NCBI GenBank assembly: GCA_020061585.1
Contig: JAGUXX010000118.1
Coordinates: 1 to 64,000 of the forward strand
Source of the DNA: Betaproteobacteria bacterium
GTDB taxonomy: Bacteria; Pseudomonadota; Gammaproteobacteria; Burkholderiales; Thiobacillaceae
Direction: 5' to 3'
Length of the DNA stretch: 64,000 nucleotides
Shown here: positions 15,628-23,914 of the stretch, piece after piece
Layout of the letters: each line of letters starts with the position of its first letter
Numbering within the stretch: position 1 is the first letter of the stretch
The notes under the pieces: generated by a model
What the model was told of the DNA's origin: nothing
The model's input: the letters and a program-made list of their open reading frames with translations, nothing else
The model's database searches: none
Made by a program: the position numbers and the translations under genes

Positions 15628-18309
15628 TCATATCTTCTCCACGCGCGCCGCGAGTTTCTTGAAGTCCACCTGTCCCGACACCAGATCCCAAACACGGCTG
15701 GAGGTCTTGTTGACCAGCCACTTGTTCTTCTTGGGATCGGCACTGTCGGCCACCGACAGGTTCCAGGGGCTGAACAGATAGCCGCGCGGCACACTGTTGC
15801 GCGCCGGCTTGACCAGGCTGTGGGTGCCGACCTGAGCGCGCGCCTCGAAGAAACCCCGGCGCGTCACCAGGCGAACCTTGTCGCCGTCCTTGATACCGAG
15901 TTCCTTCGCATCCTGCTCGTGCATCTCCACATACATCTCCGGCACCAGGCGCCGCGTGGTGGGGCTGCGGTTCGACTTGGCGGTGTGGAAGTGCTCGTAC
16001 ACCACACCCAGGCCCAGCCAGTAGGGGTATTTGTCCTTGGGCACGGCATCCCAGGACTTGCCCCGGAACTTCATGTCGGGCAGGTCGGGAGTCAAGCCCT
16101 TGTCGCGCGCCTCCTTGAGCAAGGCCAGGTTGTCGATGGTGTACATGCCTTTCTTGACGCCGAACTCCATCAGCTTGGCCGTGATCGCCTCGCGGTCGGT
16201 GTAGTCCTGCTGGCAGAGTTGCATGTGCACCTTGCCGTCCTTGGTGCGAAAGTAGCCGTATGGCCGGTTGGTCCACTGGTTTTCCTGGTTCATGTAGCGG
16301 CGCTTGGTGCCGCCCTCCCGGGCAATCTGGTAGGTCGGGGCGGGCCACATGATGCCCCGTAGTTCGGCAAGCTGTTCGTACGGGCTGAGCTTGTCCGCCT
16401 TTTCCACTTCCAGGATGCCGGTGAGGTCCACATCGGTGCCAGCGCTGGCCCGGCACACGTCGCGGAAGACTTCTTGCGAATCGTAGGTGCCGTCCTTGAG
16501 TTTCTTGTAGGGGAAGATGGCGTCCGCATCCAGGCCCAGCAGGTGGGCGATTTCCTTGCCCTTGTCGATCACCATGTCCATGTCGGGGCGGCAGCCGGGC
16601 GGCGGCTCGGCTGCTTTCTGGTTGATGTTGATGCGTCGCTCCGAGCTGATGTAGGTGCCTTCCACCTCGCCCCAGGTGGCGGCGGGGAAGATCACGTCGG
16701 CATACAGGTTGTTGGGCGCGTGCCGGTAGATTTCCTGCACCACGTTGAAGGTCTTCAGGAGCGCCGGACGCACCAGGTTGTTCTGGTCCGGCAGGTCGAT
16801 GTGGGTGGCATAGACCCAGAACATGGCCTTGAGGTCACCCTTGAGCGCGCGTTCCAGCATGCCGACGGCAAAACCGGGGTTCTGCGAGTTCAGCGCCCGC
16901 TCCAGATTTTTCTCCGGCACGCGCCAGGCCTTGGCCATCTTGAGCCGGTGCAGTGGGTTATCCAGCGGCTCGTTGAACGGCAGCCGGCCGGTGAGGCCGC
17001 CGGTAAAGCGCTCACCCATGGCGTTGGGCTGGCCGGTCATGGAGAACGGGCCGCAGCCGGGTTTGGCCAGGTTGCCGGTCAACGTGCACAGGTTGATGAT
17101 CGAGATGACGTTGTTCTGCCCGTGGATGTGCTGGTTGTAGCCAATACCCCACATCATCAGCACGCCGCCGTGGCCGTCCTTGCCCCGGGCCAGACGCTTG
17201 CGCGTGGCGTCGGCGAACATCTTCGCCACAAGACGAATCTTCTCGGGCGGCACTTCGTCGGTGCCCATTCGGTCTTGCACCTGCTCGGGACTGTAGTGCG
17301 CCAGTACGCCATCCACATATTCCTTCCAGCCGGTGGTATGGGCTTTCAGGAACTTCCAGTCGATCACGTCCTCGTGCTCCTTGAGCAACACGTGGGCAAT
17401 GGCGTTGAGAAAGCTGATGTCACCGTTGAGCACGGGCACATCCACATGGTTTTTCGGGTTGATGTCCGCGTAGCCCTTGCTGGTGCCGGTGTAGCGTGGG
17501 TCGGCCACCACGGTGGAGATGTTGGTTTTTTTCTTGTGGTCGGCGCAGCGCCAGAAAATGATGGGATGCGCCTCGCGGGCGTTGTGCCCGAAGTGCATGA
17601 TCATGTCCGACAACTCGATGTCCTCGTAGGCCATCGGCGGCGTGTCCGAACCCAGGGTCGCGTAATAGCCGGTCACCGCCGAGGTCATGCACATGCGGGC
17701 ATTGGCCTCGATGGTGTTGGAGCCCAGCACGCCCTTCATGAACACGTTCTCCAGGTACTGGCCCTCCATGGTGAGCTGGCCGGAACCGTACAGCGCAATG
17801 CTGTTGCCGCCGTACTTTTTGGCGAAGTGGGCGACCTTGTGCGCCGTCATGTCGGACGCCTTCTCGTAGGGCACGCGCACGAAGTGCTGCTCGTCGAAGG
17901 AACCCTTGGTCTTGCTGATGAAGTCCATGTCACCATGGCCCGGCTTGTTCCATTCCTCCCACACGTCCTTGCGCACATAGGGGTCGCCCTGCATGCGGTC
18001 GACGTAGATCGGCTCGGCGGCGGTCAGGCCCTTGATGCACTGCAAGCCGAAGTTGGTGGGGTGGTCCTTGTCCGGTTGCATGGAGACGATCTTGCCGTTC
18101 TCCGAGATGATGACCGTGCCGCAGCCCACGCCGCAGTACGGGCACTGGGCAATGGCCGTGGTGCGCTTGGTGGCGGCTGCCCCCGGCGGCAGCGGGGCGG
18201 CTTCGAGTTCCGGATTGCCGCCGACCATCAGGCTTGCACCAACGGCGGAACCAGTGATGAAGGCGCTTCCCTTGAGGAAGTCGCGGCGGTGCATTTTGAT
18301 TCGTTTCAT
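15628..18309 (-). CDS. Tat-exported molybdopterin oxidoreductase, NarB/NasA-NapA-like, substrate unknown
   Basis: Start at 18309 (MKRIKMHRRDFLKGSAF) with GGAGG 10 bp upstream; 893 residues. A Tat signal is followed by the [4Fe-4S] motif CPYCGVGCG...C (C56, C59, C63, C91). The molybdenum Cys is C207 in NARMCMTSAV. The block after it (LGSDTPPMAYEDIEL, HPIIFWRCADHKKK, VVADPRYTGT) reads more like assimilatory NarB/NasA than NapA, yet the protein is exported. The second half has the C-terminal dinucleotide-binding fold (NSVPRGYLFSPWN). Partners are a diheme cytochrome c and NapGH-like modules, with no NapB, NapC or NapD. Nitrate or another oxyanion is plausible; the substrate is not established. 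Confidence 0.88.
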   Translation of the reverse strand: MKRIKMHRRDFLKGSAFITGSAVGASLMVGGNPELEAAPLPPGAAATKRTTAIAQCPYCGVGCGTVIISENGKIVSMQPDKDHPTNFGLQCIKGLTAAEPIYVDRMQGDPYVRKDVWEEWNKPGHGDMDFISKTKGSFDEQHFVRVPYEKASDMTAHKVAHFAKKYGGNSIALYGSGQLTMEGQYLENVFMKGVLGSNTIEANARMCMTSAVTGYYATLGSDTPPMAYEDIELSDMIMHFGHNAREAHPIIFWRCADHKKKTNISTVVADPRYTGTSKGYADINPKNHVDVPVLNGDISFLNAIAHVLLKEHEDVIDWKFLKAHTTGWKEYVDGVLAHYSPEQVQDRMGTDEVPPEKIRLVAKMFADATRKRLARGKDGHGGVLMMWGIGYNQHIHGQNNVISIINLCTLTGNLAKPGCGPFSMTGQPNAMGERFTGGLTGRLPFNEPLDNPLHRLKMAKAWRVPEKNLERALNSQNPGFAVGMLERALKGDLKAMFWVYATHIDLPDQNNLVRPALLKTFNVVQEIYRHAPNNLYADVIFPAATWGEVEGTYISSERRININQKAAEPPPGCRPDMDMVIDKGKEIAHLLGLDADAIFPYKKLKDGTYDSQEVFRDVCRASAGTDVDLTGILEVEKADKLSPYEQLAELRGIMWPAPTYQIAREGGTKRRYMNQENQWTNRPYGYFRTKDGKVHMQLCQQDYTDREAITAKLMEFGVKKGMYTIDNLALLKEARDKGLTPDLPDMKFRGKSWDAVPKDKYPYWLGLGVVYEHFHTAKSNRSPTTRRLVPEMYVEMHEQDAKELGIKDGDKVRLVTRRGFFEARAQVGTHSLVKPARNSVPRGYLFSPWNLSVADSADPKKNKWLVNKTSSRVWDLVSGQVDFKKLAARVEKI

Positions 18310-18355
18310 TGGTCCAGCCCTCCAGGGGTGTGCATGGTCATGGCGATGTTCCCTC

Positions 18356-19024
18356 TCACTGCTTCGCACTCATGGAGCGCATGTAAACGATGATGTCGTC
18401 AATTTCCTGGTCGGACAGGTTGGCCATTGAAGCCGGCCCCTTGAAGCCGAGCATGCGGGTGTTGGAACGGCCTTCCTTGATGGTGGTGCGGATGTAGCCA
18501 TCCGAGACCCGGTCCATGAAACCCGAACGGCCAATTGCCGTGCCTGGCCCGCCCGTCTCATAACCCTCCCCCACGCCGCCGTGGCAGGTGGAGCAGATGT
18601 ATTCGTACCACTGGCTGCCCAGACGCGGGTCGCCCCGCGCCTCTGGTTGCGCATCCACCTCCGCGCTGCGATCCGGCAGGGTGGCGAACGAGCGCAGGTA
18701 GGCAATGATCGCGTTGACATCGTGCTCAACCAGATGTGCGAAGGGGGGCATGCCCGTGCCTTCACGCCCGCCGACGATATTGGCGCGCAGGAAATTGTCT
18801 GAACTGAGGCTCAGGAATTCCGGGTTGGTGAGCGAAGGCGCGAATCCCGCCTTTCCTATCGCGTCGGCCTGATGGCAGGCAGAGCAGTTTTCCTCATAAA
18901 TCTGCCGGCCTTTTTTGATGAGTGCCTGGTCAGCACTGTTTGCCGATAGCGCAAACAAATATAGCGGCATCAATAGAACAGCCTTGCCTGCACTGGATAA
19001 CGCAAACCTGATTGGTTTTTTCAT
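18356..19024 (-). CDS. Periplasmic diheme c-type cytochrome
   Basis: The start at 19024 (MKKPIRFALSS) was chosen for its strong RBS (AAGGAGGAATCC). The 222-residue product has a signal peptide ending near ALSANSA and two heme c motifs, CSACH and CSTCH. Each lies in a class I cytochrome fold with plausible Met ligands (GTGMPPF, TRMLGF). It is the first gene of the operon, 46 bp before the molybdoenzyme, and is its likely redox partner in place of NapB. Confidence 0.9.
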   Translation of the reverse strand: MKKPIRFALSSAGKAVLLMPLYLFALSANSADQALIKKGRQIYEENCSACHQADAIGKAGFAPSLTNPEFLSLSSDNFLRANIVGGREGTGMPPFAHLVEHDVNAIIAYLRSFATLPDRSAEVDAQPEARGDPRLGSQWYEYICSTCHGGVGEGYETGGPGTAIGRSGFMDRVSDGYIRTTIKEGRSNTRMLGFKGPASMANLSDQEIDDIIVYMRSMSAKQ

Positions 19025-19227
19025 GGATTCCTCCTTAGTTGCGGCAGGGGAATTTAGCGCTACCTTCATGCGTGTGAGCAATCCAATGAATCAACTACTC
19101 ACTTATGGGTAGGGGATATTGCTGCAGATGTTCCGGTGGGTGGGCTTTCCAAAATCTCGGCCATCGCGAGCCGAGGACATCTTCAAAAGAGGAACCGGAC
19201 GAGCAGTTCATGTGGGCTGAAGCCCAT

Positions 19228-19947
19228 TCACCAGGACAGTTGCTCCAGCCAGTCCGCCAGCATCCGGGTTCCGGCCGCACGCAGGCCGGAGCCGACTTCT
19301 TGGCTCTGCGCACGCAGGGCCGGGATGTCGATGCCGGCGGCGGACAGCTCGCAGGTGTGGCCGATCAACCATTGCTCGATGCGGCGGCTATCCGCCTCGG
19401 CGTGGAACTGGAGCGCCAGGACGTTGCTGCCCAGGGAGAAGGCCTGGTTCTCGTAAATTTTGCTGCTGGCCAGAAGTTGCGCGCCTTGCGGCAGGTCGAA
19501 GGTGTCGCCGTGCCAGTGCAGCACCGGCTGCGAAGCAAGCGCGGCGACGCTGGAGCGCGCTCCAGCGTCGGTGAGGCGGATGCCGCTCCAGCCAATTTCC
19601 TTCTTGCCACCGGGATAGACGCGAGCGCCAAGCGCCGACGCGATAAGCTGCGCACCGAGACAGATGCCCAAGGTGGGGCACCCCGCTACCAGGCGATTTT
19701 TCAGCGCCAGGAGTTCTTCCTTGAGGAACGGATAACGCTCTGTTTCGTAAACCCCGATGGGGCCACCCAGGATTACAGCAAGGTCGGCCTCCCGCATGGA
19801 ATCCGCAAGATCGTCGATACCGGCGTCCAGGGTGGATACCGTCCACCCCCGTTGCGTCAGCACTTCGCCAAAAATGCCAGTATCTTCGAAGGCCATATGG
19901 CGGATGACTGCCACACGGCGGGGTGTCATTGGATTGACCATTGCCAT
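19228..19947 (-). CDS. Class I glutamine amidotransferase (GMP synthase-like domain)
   Basis: The start at 19947 (MAMVNPMTPRRVAVIRHM) has CAGGGAG just upstream; the longer ORF-track start is unsupported. The 239-residue protein carries the nucleophile elbow GICLGAQLIA, an ILGGPIGVYE oxyanion-loop block, LHWHGDTFDLP, and a catalytic His/Glu pair in LQFHAEAD. It is a stand-alone GATase1 of the GuaA-like/YfeJ group. Its 3' end is duplicated as a fragment at 10244-10356. The acceptor substrate is unknown. Confidence 0.88.
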   Translation of the reverse strand: MAMVNPMTPRRVAVIRHMAFEDTGIFGEVLTQRGWTVSTLDAGIDDLADSMREADLAVILGGPIGVYETERYPFLKEELLALKNRLVAGCPTLGICLGAQLIASALGARVYPGGKKEIGWSGIRLTDAGARSSVAALASQPVLHWHGDTFDLPQGAQLLASSKIYENQAFSLGSNVLALQFHAEADSRRIEQWLIGHTCELSAAGIDIPALRAQSQEVGSGLRAAGTRMLADWLEQLSW

Positions 19948-20026
19948 TCTCCCTGCTTGAAAAAAAAGATAAGTTGCGCCTAGCGGCATTCGCCCGTCAT
20001 GAAAGCGGAAGCGCGGTACGGATGCC

Positions 20027-20040
20027 TTGACTTCGATCAG
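20027..20040. promoter_or_regulatory. FNR/DNR-like box (one mismatch)
   Basis: TTGACTTCGATCAG differs by one base from the TTGAC-N4-ATCAA pattern found three other times in the window. It lies 80 bp upstream of the amidotransferase start and could also serve the radical SAM gene at 20299. Confidence 0.35.
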
Positions 20041-20109
20041 TGCGGGGGATGTGGCAACCGGAAGGTGCCGGCGGCGACGGGCGTCCAACGACCATTTTTT
20101 GAATCCACC

Positions 20110-20241
20110 ATGTTCCTTCATAGCGACTGTTGTTCATCCCTTCGCCACCTCGCCTCATCGGCCACGATGGCCGACGGCCTGTTGCGCTTCGGCGTGGTCG
20201 CACAGCCCAACAAGCACGGCCCCCCAATCCTTTTTCGCTGA
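20110..20241 (+). CDS. Candidate 43-residue precursor peptide for the radical SAM enzyme
   Basis: This short ORF (MFLHSDCCSSLRHLASSATM...GPPILFR) ends 57 bp before the radical SAM/SPASM gene, the usual position for a modified-peptide substrate. A longer in-frame version begins at 19999 and adds a Cys-rich segment (QCGGCGNRK). The C-terminal half (DGLLRFGVVAQPNKHGPPI) is not obviously random, but no convincing RBS is visible. The surrounding 19948-20298 gap holds nothing else apart from the FNR-like box. Treat as a hypothesis. Confidence 0.3.
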   Translation: MFLHSDCCSSLRHLASSATMADGLLRFGVVAQPNKHGPPILFR

Positions 20242-20298
20242 CGTAGCAGTGACCGCGCCCCGGCGTGGGTTCCATCCATTTTCAGGCGAAGAAGGGCC

Positions 20299-21468
20299 AT
20301 GAACACTCACACCATTCAATTTGCTTCCGCGACCACGTGGCCTCCCGTTTCCGACGTCGATCCCATCGTCGGCGGCCGTGTCGAACTGCAACTCCTCACT
20401 ACCCTCAAGTGCAACCTGAAATGCAGCTATTGCTCGCTGGGCGTAGGCGAGGTGCTCGGCACCCAGACCGAGCTGAAATACGACATCGACCAACTCACCG
20501 CCTTCGTCGACAAGCACCTGCGCGACAAGGAGGTCTATGTCACATTCTATGGCGGCGAGCCGACGCTGAACCGGGCCATGATGGAAAACGTCATGCGCCG
20601 TTTTCCGGAATTCCGTTTCCAGTTGCAGACCAACGGCACGCTGTTGGACAGCCTGCCCGACTGGATGCTGCACCGGCTGTCCAATATCCTGGTTTCCATC
20701 GACGGCGGCGAGCAGACCACCGATGGCTATCGTGGGCGTGGTGTCTGGCGCCAGGTGCTGAAGAACGTGGCGCACGTGGGCGACCGCCTCGGCGGCAGTT
20801 TCACCGCGCGGGTGACCTGGGGCCACCCCGACACCGGTTTCGAGGAACTCGACGACCTCGCCGAATCGTTCGATTACCTGTAGTGGCAGTTCGTCGCCGA
20901 CGAGCAGTATTTCGCGGATTCGCTGGACAAGCGCAAAGCCGTTCTGGTCCAACTCATCGACAAGTTCTTCCGCCGCACCGACAAGCTCTACCCGCTGATT
21001 CCGATCATGGGCATGGTGCGCAACAAGGTGTTGCCCAACCGCGCCGTGGAGCGCTATGACGGCCGCACCCAGTGCCGCGTCTCCACCCACCTGATCAACG
21101 TCATGCCGGACGGCAAGATCTTTCCCTGCCCGGACATGATGTACGCGCCCGCCATGCAGATGGGCGAGATTCAGGGCAACTGGCTACAGAAAAGCCCGCT
21201 GCAACCGCATCCCGACATGCACTGCGCCGCCTGCGAGGCCTATGCCTGGTGTCGCGGCAACTGCATGAAGAACCTTTACCTGGGCTATGTTAAGAAGGAC
21301 GAACGCCACCGGGTCAACGTGGTCGAGCCGATCTGCGAACTGGTCCGCTTCATGGGCCGCGAGATCGACCGCCACGACCCGCACGCCTGGTTCGCCCAAG
21401 CCGCGCTGCCGGTGCGCAAGCAACTGATCGACGCGGAGGTTTACGAGTACGTCGAGATCATGCCGTGA
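20299..21468 (+). pseudogene. Radical SAM/SPASM peptide-modifying-type enzyme, interrupted by in-frame TAG
   Basis: The N-terminal part (20299-20883) has the radical SAM CNLKCSYC motif, GGEP box (FYGGEPTLN) and QTNGT. Translation stops at TAG (20881-20883) after SFDYL, then continues in the same frame as WQFVADEQYF to 21468. The continuation holds a SPASM-type Cys set (TQCRVST, PDGKIFPCPDMMY, CAACEAYAWCRGNC). The halves are exactly in phase, so one substitution (for example TAC to TAG) would break a 389-residue enzyme. It resembles peptide-modifying rSAM/SPASM maturases; CbpB is my nearest, unverified recollection. Suppression or sequencing error are alternatives. Confidence 0.8.
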
Positions 21469-21489
21469 GCATGGCCTTGCCGGCGGGGC

Positions 21490-22881
21490 TCATTCTGCCG
21501 CGTCGGCGAGGCCGTATTGCTTCAGTTTTTTCCATAGCGTTGTGCGCGACATGCCCAGTCTTCTCGCGGTCTCCGCGCGGTTTCCCCCGCTTTCCCGAAG
21601 CGCCCGCGACAATATTTCCCTTTCATTGCCGCCTTGCTCGGGCGGGGCGCGATAGTAGTGGTGCACGAGGCTGGAGGAGGGCACCCGCGCGGATTCCGCC
21701 CGTGAATCGGCGATCACATGCCCGGATTCCCGCACTTCGGGCGGCAGATGATGCGGCAGCACGGTCGTTCCATCCGCATGCACCAGGGCATATTCGAGCG
21801 CATTCGCCAGTTCCCTGACATTGCCCGGCCAGTCATGGGCGCGGAGGGCGTCCAGCGCCTCGGCGGACACCTGGATGTCGCGCCCCTGATGGCGGCCGCG
21901 TATGTTGGCGAGCAGGGGATGCACCAGCAGCGGAATATCCTCCCGCCGTTCGCGCAGGGCGGGCACATGCAGGGGAAGCACGCGCAGCCGGTAATAAAGG
22001 TCCGCCCTGAATTCTCCGTTGCGCACCATGGCGGGCAGGTCGCGGTGCGTCGCCGCGATGATCCGGACATCGACCTTGCGTGTCTGGTTCTCGCCCAACC
22101 GTTCGATTTCCCGTTCCTGCAATACGCGCAACAGCTTGACCTGGACGCTCAGCGGCACCTCGCCGATCTCGTCGAGCAGCAGCGTGCCGCCGTGGGCGGC
22201 TTCGAATCGCCCCTCGCGTGCCGTCGCCGCGCCGGTGAACGCCCCGCGGGCATGGCCGAACAATTCGCCTTCAAGCAACTGCTCCGGAAACGCCGCGCAA
22301 TGCACCCGCAGATAAGGCCCCTTGGAACGACTCGAATTGTCGTGCAGCGCGCGGGCGACCAGTTCCTTGCCGGTGCCGCTCTCGCCTGTGATGAGCACGC
22401 TCGCCTCGCTCGCCGCCGCGCGGAGGATCTGATTGAAAAAATCCTGCATCAGCGCGCCGTGCCCCACCAGACCGCCCAACTGCAAACGCTCGCTGGCCGC
22501 CTCTTCGAGGCGTAATTCCTGGGTGCGGTCGCGCAAGACCACGGCACAGTAGGCGAAGTCGGCATCGGAAGGCAGCACCATCGCCCACATGCGCAACGGC
22601 ACCAGTTCGCCGTCCGGCCGCTGGATCACGAGATCCTGAACCAGTTTTTCCTCGTTCATGCTCGCCATCAACGTGCAGTTACCTTCCTTCTCGCAATTCC
22701 GGGCGCAGGCGGTGCCCTGGAACAGGCCGGGGCAGAGCCGGTTCAGAATCTCGTCGTTGCGCCTGCCCAGCATTTGCCGCGCCGCTTCGTTGACCGCCAC
22801 GACATGGCGCCGCTGGTCAAGGAAAAGGATGCCTTCTTCAAGGTTGTCGAGGAAATGCGTCAATCCCGCCAAGGTGATCAT
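21490..22881 (-). CDS. Sigma54-dependent transcriptional activator with PAS sensor
   Basis: The 463-residue bacterial enhancer-binding protein has an N-terminal PAS domain carrying a Cys cluster (LCPGLFQGTACARNCEKEGNC) that could bind a metal or sense redox state. The AAA+ domain has Walker A GESGTGKE, the sigma54-contact loop GAFTGA, and DEIGEVPL. A Fis-type helix-turn-helix (NRAETARRLGMSRTTLWKKL) ends the protein. It is divergent from a small secreted-protein gene preceded by a good -24/-12 promoter, which is its probable target. Confidence 0.93.
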   Translation of the reverse strand: MITLAGLTHFLDNLEEGILFLDQRRHVVAVNEAARQMLGRRNDEILNRLCPGLFQGTACARNCEKEGNCTLMASMNEEKLVQDLVIQRPDGELVPLRMWAMVLPSDADFAYCAVVLRDRTQELRLEEAASERLQLGGLVGHGALMQDFFNQILRAAASEASVLITGESGTGKELVARALHDNSSRSKGPYLRVHCAAFPEQLLEGELFGHARGAFTGAATAREGRFEAAHGGTLLLDEIGEVPLSVQVKLLRVLQEREIERLGENQTRKVDVRIIAATHRDLPAMVRNGEFRADLYYRLRVLPLHVPALRERREDIPLLVHPLLANIRGRHQGRDIQVSAEALDALRAHDWPGNVRELANALEYALVHADGTTVLPHHLPPEVRESGHVIADSRAESARVPSSSLVHHYYRAPPEQGGNEREILSRALRESGGNRAETARRLGMSRTTLWKKLKQYGLADAAE

Positions 22882-22998
22882 CCATGCTGCTCCGCAATGT
22901 TCATTGTGAACGCAAGGTTAACGTCATCATTGAACGGTGGCAATGCATCGAAAGTCTTTCGCTGTTGGTAACGTATTGATTTTTCTTAAAATATATTG

Positions 22999-23014
22999 TG
23001 GCACGGTTCGTGCT
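22999..23014 (+). promoter_or_regulatory. Sigma54 (-24/-12) promoter
   Basis: TGGCACGGTTCGTGCT matches the TGGCACG-N4-TTGCW consensus at all but one position, with correct GG-to-GC spacing. It lies 57 bp upstream of the gene at 23071 and faces away from the divergent sigma54 activator gene. Confidence 0.75.
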
Positions 23015-23070
23015 TTAGATGTTTTGTCCAGTTAGACATCCTCTCCGCAACCGACAAAGGAAACAACGCC

Positions 23071-23325
23071 ATGAAATCAGCCAAACTCGCCCTTGCTCTG
23101 ACCGCCATCACTTTGCTGTCCTCGCCAGCTATCGCCGGTGTGATTGAAGACCCTCTGCTGGTCAGCTTTGAACGTGACATGAACTATGAGGCATCGCGGC
23201 AGCCATCGCGACCGCTGGTGCGGGAGGAGATCGACCCGCTGGTCGAGGCATTGCGTGCCGCGCTGAGCAACCCGGTCAAGCCGGAACCCCACCAGGGTGC
23301 GGCGGTCGGTCGCAATGGGGGTTGA
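23071..23325 (+). CDS. Small secreted protein of unknown function under sigma54 promoter
   Basis: The 84-residue product starts MKSAKLALALTAITLLSSPAIAG, a clear signal peptide. A mature part of about 60 residues follows (VIEDPLLVSFERDMNYEAS, EEIDPLVEALRAALSNPVK) with no Cys. The RBS is AAAGGAAAC. It lies directly downstream of a strong sigma54 promoter and divergent from a sigma54 activator, so it is probably a major target of that regulator. No family recognised. Confidence 0.65.
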   Translation: MKSAKLALALTAITLLSSPAIAGVIEDPLLVSFERDMNYEASRQPSRPLVREEIDPLVEALRAALSNPVKPEPHQGAAVGRNGG

Positions 23326-23357
23326 ACCCGGCTTTGCGGTTTGTCAAATCTTCGTAA

Positions 23358-23371
23358 TTGACCGACATCAA
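23358..23371 (+). promoter_or_regulatory. FNR/DNR-like box before truncated hemoglobin
   Basis: TTGACCGACATCAA is a TTGAC-N4-ATCAA inverted repeat, the form typical of FNR, DNR and NNR sites. It is centred about 118 bp upstream of the hemoglobin start. Confidence 0.6.
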
Positions 23372-23481
23372 TCACGACCGCGCATTGCCTCGCTATAAAG
23401 AACCAGCAGGAAACAGCCCGCTCTCGAAGCATGGGACCGGGCTGCTCCGCACCTCCACTCGCTCACCTGAAGGTACAAACC

Positions 23482-23853
23482 ATGTCCACTCCCACTCTGT
23501 ACCAGCGTCTCGGTGGCTACGACGCCATCGCCGCTGTCTGTGCTGATCTGATCTCCCGCCTCCGTGCCGACACCCAGTTGGGCCGTTTCTGGGCCAACCG
23601 CGGCGAGGATGGCATCAAGCGGGAATACCAGTTGCTGGTTGATTTCATATGCAATGCCGCCGGCGGTTCGATGTACTACACCGGCCGGGACATGATCCTT
23701 ACGCACAAGGGCATGCGCATCAGCACCAGCGACTGGGATGTTTTCATGGGCCATCTGAACGCTACCCTGGATCACTTCACAGTACCGGCCGCCGAGCGGG
23801 CTGATGTGGTGAACTTCGTGCAGTCGACACGCGGCGACATGGTGGAGTGCTGA
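23482..23853 (+). CDS. Group I truncated hemoglobin
   Basis: The start at 23482 (MSTPTLYQRLGGYDAIAAV) was chosen over the upstream GTG because it begins at the family's usual N-terminus. The 123-residue protein has the 2/2 globin pattern: YQRLGG start, FWANRG, YYTGRDMILTHKGMRI with proximal His75, and a GHLNATLDHFTVP G/H region. Group I trHbs bind O2 and NO and often detoxify NO. The FNR/DNR-like box upstream and the Crp/Fnr gene downstream fit a role under low oxygen or nitrosative stress. Confidence 0.9.
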   Translation: MSTPTLYQRLGGYDAIAAVCADLISRLRADTQLGRFWANRGEDGIKREYQLLVDFICNAAGGSMYYTGRDMILTHKGMRISTSDWDVFMGHLNATLDHFTVPAAERADVVNFVQSTRGDMVEC

Positions 23854-23914
23854 ATCACCGACTGCCGGACCTCCGCTTCGGGCAGCAAAGATTCCACGCT
23901 GCAAACCCGGCCCC

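Noticed and set aside
16474-18393. 639-residue plus-strand ORF opposite the NarB-like gene
   Set aside because: Shadow; Val/His/Gly-rich repeat-like composition typical of antisense frames.
20881-20883. TAG as pyrrolysine or other recoding signal
   Set aside because: No pyl genes or recoding element seen; a nonsense mutation or error is simpler.
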